From Flagellimonas aequoris (lineage in GTDB: Bacteria > Bacteroidota > Bacteroidia > Flavobacteriales > Flavobacteriaceae): a stretch of 64,000 nt of DNA. The notes beneath the pieces were generated by a model, which did not search any database, was not told where the DNA came from, and saw nothing but the letters and a program-made list of their open reading frames with translations. This document shows, one piece after another, positions 58,676 to 64,000 of the stretch (its first letter is position 1; each line of letters starts with the position of its first letter). The translations under genes and the position numbers were made by a program. Location of the stretch: contig NZ_QXFJ01000015.1 in assembly GCF_003584165.1 (NCBI RefSeq), positions 67,001-131,000 of the forward strand, written 5' to 3'.

Positions 58676-59134
58676 TCATAGTTGGCCGGCCGAACCAAGG
58701 TTCATGAACCGGTCACTATCATAGCACATTCGCATAATTTCACAATGGTAATATTTTCTGATATCTGAAATATCCTTGTTTTGAAAAATGGCTTTGGACC
58801 TTTGGAACTCCTGATGGATAAAATTATGGGCATCGATGGAGTTCAGGTTCCTAATGGTGGAATCCAAGGTTTGGCCATACCTTTTTAGGGAAGCATCAAC
58901 CTTCAAGGTATTCCAATCCCGCTTGCTGCTGGGAAGGTCCACAGGGAATTGATAGTTCTGGGGGAAATCCGTTTGGGAAATACAGTCCTTATATTTGGCG
59001 GAATAATTGTTCGATATATTTTGTTCAATTTTCTCCGTATCACCTATCCCATTAATTTCATGTAAAGCATTCATGCCTCCCAATACAGCGAAGGCACTTG
59101 CTAGCAGCATGGATGAAAATAGCAACTTTTTCAT
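58676..59134 (-). CDS. Secreted protein of unknown function
   Basis: The 152-residue protein has a signal peptide (MKKLLFSSMLLASAFAVLGG). I chose ATG 59134 over 59185, and a TACATTTG box lies 20 nt upstream. The mature part has two Cys (KDCISQ and YHCEIMRMCYD) and predicted helices. No family recognised. Monocistronic. Confidence 0.7.
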   Translation of the reverse strand: MKKLLFSSMLLASAFAVLGGMNALHEINGIGDTEKIEQNISNNYSAKYKDCISQTDFPQNYQFPVDLPSSKRDWNTLKVDASLKRYGQTLDSTIRNLNSIDAHNFIHQEFQRSKAIFQNKDISDIRKYYHCEIMRMCYDSDRFMNLGSAGQL

Positions 59135-59154
59135 ATGTAAGAAAAATCTTATTG

Positions 59155-59162
59155 CAAATGTA
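59155..59162 (-). promoter_or_regulatory. -7 promoter element of the 58676-59134 gene
   Basis: The minus strand reads TACATTTG (TAnnTTTG), identical to the rpsL -7 box. No -33 box at the standard place. Confidence 0.45.
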
Positions 59163-59342
59163 GTATATAAAAATGTAACTTCCACATTTAAACGTTACTA
59201 TTTAACATAAAATGACCAATTTTAACTATCAGATAAACAGGTCATTATGATTTTGTGGATTTTCCATTTTCTTACTGGGGAAAACCCATAGTTTAACTGA
59301 TAATTTTCCATTTCTGTAGGAGGGAAATAGGTGGCAAAACAC

Positions 59343-59350
59343 TAGATTTG
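59343..59350 (+). promoter_or_regulatory. Possible -7 element of the arginine-deiminase-like gene
   Basis: TAGATTTG matches TAnnTTTG, 68 nt upstream of the ATG at 59419. No -33 box. Confidence 0.3.
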
Positions 59351-59418
59351 CCCTACTGATATGAAGCTGTTTCTTGGGAAGGAGCAAGGAACAATGCAAT
59401 GGCCAGTAAATCATAGAT

Positions 59419-60333
59419 ATGATGCAATTGAACATTAAGGATGAGACCAGTCCTTTAAAGGCAGTGATATTAGGGACTGCAAAGAGCAGCGGACCGACTC
59501 CAAGTCCTGAAGAAGCCTATGATCCCAAGTCGTTGGAACATATTTTGGCGGGCACCTATCCCAAGGAAGAGAAAATGATCAAGGAAATGGATGCCTTCGC
59601 CCAAGTGTTCCAAAAATATGGGGTACAGGTGTTCCGACCCGAAGTCTTGGAGGATTGCAACCAGATTTTTGCGCGCGACATTGCCTTTGTGATCGAGGAT
59701 AAATTGTTTCATGCCAATATCTTACCCGATCGGGAAAGGGAATTTGTGGCCATTCATGAGGTTTTGGATATGATTGACCCCAGCAAGATCATCAGACCTC
59801 CGGAGGAAGTACATATTGAAGGAGGAGACGTGATGCCCTGGAATGACCATATCTTTATCGGAACCTATACGGCTGCGGATTATAAGAGCTACATCACAGC
59901 TAGGACCAATAGGGAGGCTGTGGAGTTTATCCGCGATATGTTTCCCCATAAAACTGTAAAATCCTTCGAGTTACGAAAATCCAATACGAACCCTAAAGAG
60001 AATGCCCTGCATTTGGATTGTTGTTTTCAACCAGTGGGGAAGGATAAGGCCATTTTGCACAAAAACGGGTTTTTGGTAGAGGAGGAGTACGAATATTTGG
60101 TGGATTATTTCGGGCCGGACAATATCTTTGAAATCGATAAGGAAGAAATGTACCAAATGTTCAGCAATGTATTTTCCATCTCGCCAGAAGTGGTGGTTTC
60201 TGAACGGAATTTTACCCGATTGAACCATTGGTTGCGTGATCAGGGTTTCACCGTTGAGGAAATTCCCTATGCAGAGATTGCCAAGCAAGAAGGGTTGTTG
60301 CGATGCAGCACCATGCCTTTGATCAGAGAATAA
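59419..60333 (+). CDS. Arginine deiminase / dimethylargininase superfamily hydrolase
   Basis: The 304-residue protein has the guanidine-modifying pentein fold motifs: FARDIAFVIE (substrate Asp), HIEGGDVMPW, the catalytic His in ALHLDCCFQP near residue 200, and the nucleophile Cys in LLRCSTMPL near residue 297. It should hydrolyse or transfer the guanidine group of arginine or a derivative. It differs from classical arginine deiminase (about 400 residues), so the substrate is open; dimethylargininase-type is plausible. ctlX follows 48 nt downstream. Confidence 0.85.
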   Translation: MMQLNIKDETSPLKAVILGTAKSSGPTPSPEEAYDPKSLEHILAGTYPKEEKMIKEMDAFAQVFQKYGVQVFRPEVLEDCNQIFARDIAFVIEDKLFHANILPDREREFVAIHEVLDMIDPSKIIRPPEEVHIEGGDVMPWNDHIFIGTYTAADYKSYITARTNREAVEFIRDMFPHKTVKSFELRKSNTNPKENALHLDCCFQPVGKDKAILHKNGFLVEEEYEYLVDYFGPDNIFEIDKEEMYQMFSNVFSISPEVVVSERNFTRLNHWLRDQGFTVEEIPYAEIAKQEGLLRCSTMPLIRE

Positions 60334-60381
60334 TATAAACCTACTTCCTGCTGCCACAGGTAAGCCAAACACACACAACAG

Positions 60382-61326
60382 TTGAGAGCACAGATTACCA
60401 ACACCATTCTTATGGTTCGTCCCGTGAGTTTTCGGATGAACGAACAAACGGCGGTCAATAATTATTTTCAGGAAGACCCACATCTAAAAAATACCGTGAT
60501 CAACCAACGGGCTCAGGAGGAGTTCGACCAGTTTGTAAAAGTACTTCGAGGCCATGGCGTTAACGTCATTGTAGTAGAGGATACCTTGGAGCGCGACACC
60601 CCGGATTCCATTTTTCCGAACAATTGGGTTTCCTTTCATGAAAGCGGAACGGTTTGTATCTATCCCATGTTCGCAGAAAACCGCCGTAAGGAACGCCGAG
60701 AGGATATTTTGGATCTTTTGGAGGAGGAAGGATTTGTGATCAACGAAGTCATGGACTATACCGTTGCTGAGGAGGATGATGTTTTTTTGGAGGGAACAGG
60801 CAGTATTCTCATGGACAGGGTGAACCAAAAGGCCTATTGTGCGCTTTCGGAACGGGCTCACGAGGAACTGTTCATTGAATTCTGTGAGGATTTTGATTGT
60901 TTTCCGGTCATTTTCCATGCCAACCAGACTGTTGATGGCAAGCGCCTTCCCATTTATCATACCAATGTGATGATGGCTTTGGCGGAAACCTTTGCAGTCA
61001 TCTGTTTGGATTCCATTGACGATAAAAAGGAACGCAAAAATGTGGTGGAGCATCTCAAAATGGATGGTAGGGAGATCATTGCCATCACCGAGGAACAAAT
61101 GAACCACTTTGCAGGGAACATGTTGCAGGTTATCGGGGCCAAGGACCAACGTTATATGGTCATGAGTTCCCAGGCGTACAAAAGCCTTATGGACGCACAG
61201 ATCAAGGCCATTGAAAAACATGGTCCCATCATCCACAGTTCTTTGGACACGATTGAGCTTTGTGGTGGGGGTAGTGCCCGTTGCATGATGGCAGAAGTGT
61301 TTTTACCCAAAACCAATTTACAATAA
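60382..61326 (+). CDS. ctlX: Citrulline-utilisation hydrolase CtlX type (guanidine-modifying superfamily)
   Basis: The 314-residue protein has ITNTILMVRPVSFRMNEQTAVN at the start (shortened: TNTILMVRPVSFRMNEQ), FPNNWVSFH, the His in PIYHTNVMMA and the nucleophile Cys in GGSARCMMAEV near the end. The start is TTG at 60382: it is the only start codon in the frame before the conserved TNTILM, since a TAA lies seven codons upstream, and the first ATG (60412) would lose it. CtlX is named from citrulline use in Bacteroidota. Confidence 0.9.
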   Translation: MRAQITNTILMVRPVSFRMNEQTAVNNYFQEDPHLKNTVINQRAQEEFDQFVKVLRGHGVNVIVVEDTLERDTPDSIFPNNWVSFHESGTVCIYPMFAENRRKERREDILDLLEEEGFVINEVMDYTVAEEDDVFLEGTGSILMDRVNQKAYCALSERAHEELFIEFCEDFDCFPVIFHANQTVDGKRLPIYHTNVMMALAETFAVICLDSIDDKKERKNVVEHLKMDGREIIAITEEQMNHFAGNMLQVIGAKDQRYMVMSSQAYKSLMDAQIKAIEKHGPIIHSSLDTIELCGGGSARCMMAEVFLPKTNLQ

Positions 61327-61505
61327 ACAATGAACAGTTTACAATAAACAATTATCAATTATCAATGGGTTAGCACTATATGGTCGTTTTTTATAACTAA
61401 AATATCTTCAGCTTTAATGAATATGACCTGCATGATTGATCATATAATCAACTTTATTGAACATTGATAATTGATTATTGAGCATTGAATTGATTATCTT
61501 CGACC
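61327..61505. repeat. Low-complexity AACAAT/ATCAATT-rich spacer
   Basis: Words like CAATAAACAATGAACA and TTATCAATTATCAAT recur here and again at 62120-62155 after the Pr6Pr gene. This is a simple-sequence type often seen in flavobacterial spacers. No gene. Confidence 0.5.
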
Positions 61506-62123
61506 ATGCGCAGAAATTTTGAAATTTTGGGTTTTACCATGTCGTGTTTTGCTGTGGTCACCCAATTGATTTTGATGCTTCATAACCGTGAAGCGAGCCT
61601 AGGCGAGACCTTGTTGCGCTTTCTGGGTTATTTTACCATCCTCACCAATACTTTGGTTGCTTTATACTTTGCCGTTCGGGTGTTTGGTCTTAAACGGCGT
61701 ATGTGGGTTTTATTCCATAGAAGGGCGACCCCCATGGCACTTACCGCGTTCATTTTGGTGGTGGGATTGGTATACCAAGTGGCTTTGCGAAAAATTTGGA
61801 ACCCTACCGGTTTGCAAATGATCGTGGATGAACTTTTGCACACTATCGTCCCCGTGTTCATGTACGTGTATTGGTTGATGTTCCAAGCCCGGAACTTGGT
61901 CATGTGGCAGGAGCTTCGCTCATGGTTGCTCTTTCCTGTGCTGTATTTGGGATGGGTACTGCTTAGGGGCTATTATTCCGGTTTTTATCCATACCCGTTC
62001 TTGAACATGGACCAGTTGGGAACTGGCACCCTTGTTTTGAACATTTCTATGGTATTGGCCTTGATGCTTTTGGTCATGGCAGCCCTTTATTTCCTCGGAA
62101 AACTCCTCCGACCGAAACAATGA
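61506..62123 (+). CDS. Pr6Pr-family membrane protein
   Basis: The 205-residue protein has six helices, with GYFTILTNTLVALYF near residue 40, the MALTAFILVVGLVYQ segment, and LHTIVPVFMYVYWLMF, the pattern of Pr6Pr/FAR-17a-like proteins. It may be an intramembrane hydrolase; active-site Thr/His (as in ADTRP/AIG1) would be N47/T46 and H112 here, an inference. Flanked by simple-sequence spacers. Confidence 0.8.
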   Translation: MRRNFEILGFTMSCFAVVTQLILMLHNREASLGETLLRFLGYFTILTNTLVALYFAVRVFGLKRRMWVLFHRRATPMALTAFILVVGLVYQVALRKIWNPTGLQMIVDELLHTIVPVFMYVYWLMFQARNLVMWQELRSWLLFPVLYLGWVLLRGYYSGFYPYPFLNMDQLGTGTLVLNISMVLALMLLVMAALYFLGKLLRPKQ

Positions 62124-62176
62124 ACAATTTACAATAAGCAATAAACAGAAAGCAATTTCAAGTTGTTGTCCCTCTC

Positions 62177-62430
62177 TGTCATTTTGAGTCATGCCCTGAG
62201 CCCATTGAACGAGCCACACTCTGTCATTTTGAGCAAAGCGAAAAATCTCTAGGGGTTTGACACGCCTGCCCGCCGCAGGCAGGAATTGCACCAATTTTCA
62301 CGAATATCCTAATTGTCATTTCGAGCCATGTCCTGAGCCCATTGAACGAGCCACACTCTGTCATTTTGAGCAAAGCGAAAAATCTCTAGGGGTTGACACG
62401 AATTACACTAATTTTCTCGAATATCCTAAT
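62177..62430. repeat. Tandem pair of GTCATTTTGAG-type repeats
   Basis: Copy 1 is 62177-62313 and copy 2 is 62314-62430; both run from TGTCATTT through CCCTGAGCCCATTGAACG (copy 2: TCCTGAG), GAGCAAAGCGAAAAATCTCT and end AATATCCTAAT. The copies differ by a few bases, one deleted T, and a 19-nt insertion in copy 1. Confidence 0.85.
62265..62283. repeat. REP-like palindrome inserted in copy 1
   Basis: CCTGCCCGCCGCAGGCAGG (hairpin CCTGCC/GGCAGG) stands between GACACG and AATT in copy 1; in copy 2 GACACG and AATT are joined. So it is a clean 19-nt insertion. Confidence 0.7.
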
Positions 62431-62431
62431 T

Positions 62432-62510
62432 GTCATTTCGAACGAATGTGAGAAATCTAAACCCCTTTGGGATTTCTCAATCGTTGCGTTGCCCCTCATT
62501 TCGAAATGAC
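62432..62510. repeat. MITE-like inverted-repeat element
   Basis: Ends GTCATTTCGAA (62432-62442) and TTCGAAATGAC (62500-62510) are complementary, and inside GAGAAATC (62450-62457) pairs with GATTTCTC (62471-62478). Confidence 0.7.
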
Positions 62511-62526
62511 ACTTTCCGTCATGTTG

Positions 62527-62544
62527 TCCCGATAGCTATCGGGA
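62527..62544. repeat. Perfect 18-bp palindrome
   Basis: TCCCGATAGCTATCGGGA. This palindrome is a dispersed repeat I remember from other flavobacterial genomes. Confidence 0.7.
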
Positions 62545-62575
62545 TTGTTTCAGCATCCCACTCTTCTTGGATGGG

Positions 62576-62596
62576 ATTCCGTGTCAAGCACGGAAT
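62576..62596. repeat. Hairpin ATTCCGTG/CACGGAAT
   Basis: ATTCCGTG and CACGGAAT are 8-bp arms around TCAAG. Confidence 0.65.
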
Positions 62597-62606
62597 GACA
62601 TTACCC

Positions 62607-62710
62607 TGTCCTTTTGAGCCATGTCCTGAGCATTGCGGAGGAACTGCGAAAAATCTAAACCCCTTGGGATTTCTCAATCGCTGCTTTGCACCTCATTTTT
62701 TGAATGACAG
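62607..62710. repeat. Diverged GTCATTTCGAG-type repeat
   Basis: It repeats GAGCCATGTCCTGAGC, GAAAAATCTAAACCCC and GGGATTTCTCAATCG of the units to its left and ends TTGAATGACAG. The two ends are less well paired than in 62432-62510. Confidence 0.6.
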
Positions 62711-62806
62711 AATGTACCTGTCTGATGCTGATGGGGTTGTTACGGAAAAGCGTAAGTGATTTCAAACAAAAAAATGTATATTGGGTTGACTTTTAAAAGT
62801 GTACCT

Positions 62807-62816
62807 CCCCCCCCCC
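62807..62816. repeat. C10 homopolymer tract
   Basis: Ten consecutive C, 80 nt upstream of the unknown gene at 62897 and at the edge of the AT-rich segment. Confidence 0.8.
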
Positions 62817-62848
62817 AATTTTACTTTAATAAAATACTCTCAAACCAT

Positions 62849-62865
62849 ATAAACTCCAAGTTTAT
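62849..62865. promoter_or_regulatory. Operator-like inverted repeat before the 62897 gene
   Basis: ATAAACT-CCA-AGTTTAT, perfect 7-bp arms, 31 nt before the ATG. Confidence 0.35.
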
Positions 62866-62896
62866 CGCATGAATAATAAATTAATCAACCAATAAT

Positions 62897-63775
62897 ATGA
62901 CTAGCAGAAAGATTACCTTCCACACTTTGAAAATGTTCAAAAAAAAGACAGATGATGTAATATTTGAAGACTTTGATTTTGATGATTTTGCAACTTGGTT
63001 TAATGGTTTGCAAGATGAAGATAAAATTTTCAACTTAAGTCAAAACAAGTTCACATCGATGGATCACATAAAATTGATTCCCCAAAGAGAAATTACCACT
63101 CACAAGAAGGCCTATTTTGGAATGATGAGTACTGGAAATTTTGGTTCAAGAAGAAATCTTAAAAATAGTGTTGATAATTCCAAACGACCTAATCCTAAAA
63201 AAATTGAGGAAGGCGAAGAGCAGGAGAATTATTTTATTTTAGCATTCAATTCAAATGGTGATATCGACATGATTATGCAGAATGCCGGACGGGGTATTAA
63301 ATCGGTACAATTGAAAAATTATTTGGATAAATATTTTAATATTTATTTGACAAATCATTCGCTAACCAAAGAATTTAGATTAGTAGAAGGAACGGTTATT
63401 TCAACTCCTGACAAAATGATTGATAGATTGGATCGGGTAACTAAGACAAAGGTATATATTGATAAATCAATATTAGGAAAAGATGAATTGGATTTGGCAG
63501 AACGTACCTTGCAAGCAAGAGAAGATTTAATTATTGATGTTCGAGCAAGTAGAGGAAAAGATATTCGTGATCTGCTTCAGGATTTAAGACAAAAATTGGT
63601 ATATAACTCAAAAATTGATAAATTATGGGTGGAGGGTAAGGATAATCACGGAAATGTAAGTCAATTTTATCTAAATCAGATACAGAAATCGACATATGTG
63701 ACTATTGATATTGACCCTTCAACTGCCGCTCTTGTGCGAAGTGATGTTCGTAGGGAGTTGATAAAACTTCTTTAA
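62897..63775 (+). CDS. Unknown AT-rich accessory protein
   Basis: The 292-residue protein starts MTSRKITFHTLKMFKKKTDD and has no signal peptide or membrane helix. It has an acidic patch (EDFDFDDFATW), a mixed-charge linker near residues 95-110 (RPNPKKIEEGEEQEN), then an alpha/beta part ending DIDPSTAALVRSDVRREL. Codon use is AT-rich (many ATT, AAA, GAT), unlike the genes to its left, and it lies right of a repeat array, so it is probably acquired. I cannot name a family. A membrane protein follows 1 nt after the stop. Confidence 0.75.
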   Translation: MTSRKITFHTLKMFKKKTDDVIFEDFDFDDFATWFNGLQDEDKIFNLSQNKFTSMDHIKLIPQREITTHKKAYFGMMSTGNFGSRRNLKNSVDNSKRPNPKKIEEGEEQENYFILAFNSNGDIDMIMQNAGRGIKSVQLKNYLDKYFNIYLTNHSLTKEFRLVEGTVISTPDKMIDRLDRVTKTKVYIDKSILGKDELDLAERTLQAREDLIIDVRASRGKDIRDLLQDLRQKLVYNSKIDKLWVEGKDNHGNVSQFYLNQIQKSTYVTIDIDPSTAALVRSDVRRELIKLL

Positions 63776-63776
63776 A

Positions 63777-64000
63777 TTGTATCGGAGCTATCTAATACTT
63801 ATTAATGATTATCTTTTGACCGTTAGATGGAATGCTATTTTTGATATAGTATTACCATTTTTAGTGGCCGGATTGTGCTATGTTTTGATGACTCAAGACT
63901 TACTTGTTATTAATAGATCTTTTTTATCGGACATCCTTAGTGTGTTGGGAATTATTGCTGGATTTAGTGTGACCGCAATAGCTTTATTGGCAACTTCAGA
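63777..64000 (+). CDS. Start of a membrane protein, cut by window edge
   Basis: A frame opens after an in-frame TAA just upstream and runs to the window end. The only starts at the beginning are TTG 63777 (1 nt after the previous stop) or later TTG codons. The protein has two hydrophobic segments (IFDIVLPFLVAGLCYVLM; ILSVLGIIAGFSVTAIALLA). Tight spacing suggests coupling with the unknown protein before it. Confidence 0.5.
   Translation, partial: MYRSYLILINDYLLTVRWNAIFDIVLPFLVAGLCYVLMTQDLLVINRSFLSDILSVLGIIAGFSVTAIALLATS

Larger units (their letters stand above)
62124..62896. other. Repeat-rich intergenic region (773 bp)
   Basis: No supported gene. Short frames across it translate repeats. 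It holds a tandem duplication, two inverted-repeat units, two palindromes, a C10 tract and an operator-like repeat, each listed separately. Confidence 0.8.

Noticed and set aside
62177..62710. CRISPR array
   Set aside because: The repeats are long and differ, with no short direct repeats and regular spacers, and no cas genes.
62257..62759. Plus-strand frames across the repeat array
   Set aside because: They translate non-coding repeats; no start signal or conserved protein pattern.

Overview
The window comes from a chromosome of a marine-type Bacteroidota, most likely a Flavobacteriaceae member of the Muricauda/Flagellimonas/Maribacter kind. The evidence is a SusC/SusD outer-membrane pair, promoter -7 elements of the form TAnnTTTG (two of them with a TTTG box exactly 19 nt upstream), almost no Shine-Dalgarno sequences, Bacteroidota-type ribosomal proteins, and gene neighbours I know from that family (rplQ-carA-eno, CtlX, DUF4136, DUF5723). 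The genus is a guess from memory; the family is fairly safe. I see no rRNA, tRNA, CRISPR array, insertion sequence or prophage.

Layout. 1-11.2 kb is mostly minus strand: the 5' part of gcvP, an ECF sigma factor with a small zinc-finger partner, a soluble multi-PAS histidine kinase with a single-domain response regulator, and a purK-purE-EF-hand protein-M3 peptidase operon. 11.3-14.5 kb (+) holds a fused hypoxanthine phosphoribosyltransferase-adenylate kinase, obg and small envelope genes. 14.5-18 kb has a LytS/LytTR two-component pair facing DoxX, SDR and cupin genes. 18-29 kb is housekeeping and envelope genes: mpl, DUF1569, radC, a deacetylase-like protein without catalytic residues, yjjG-type HAD, three exported proteins, rarA, rhomboid protease and rlmB. 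29.3-35.2 kb (-) is a SusC-SusD-lipoprotein operon. 35.7-52.9 kb is one long str-S10-spc-alpha supercluster (rpsL to rplQ, 33 genes), followed by carA, eno, a GT5 glycogen synthase and gltA. 59.4-62.1 kb has two guanidine-modifying hydrolases (an arginine-deiminase-like protein and CtlX) and a Pr6Pr membrane protein. 62.1-62.9 kb is an array of dispersed repeats, and the last 1.2 kb is AT-rich accessory DNA with an unknown gene and the start of a membrane protein.

How it works together. Most genes are core: purine synthesis and salvage (purE, purK, Hpt-Adk), pyrimidine/arginine precursor supply (carA), glycolysis and TCA entry (eno, gltA), translation (the supercluster), and cell-wall recycling (mpl). 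adk is not between secY and infA, where many bacteria keep it; it is fused to hpt instead. Regulation visible in the sequence includes clear Bacteroidota promoters, several with start codons only 4-17 nt downstream, perfect hairpin terminators between convergent units, and structured spacers inside the ribosomal supercluster (before rplC, rpsD and rplQ) that look like ribosomal-protein leaders.

Best candidates for something new: the rpsJ-rplC leader with three consecutive hairpins, the rpsK-rpsD leader, the Hpt-Adk fusion, the pseudo-deacetylase beside radC, and the AT-rich two-gene unit at the right edge behind a C10 tract. None can be proved novel without database searches.
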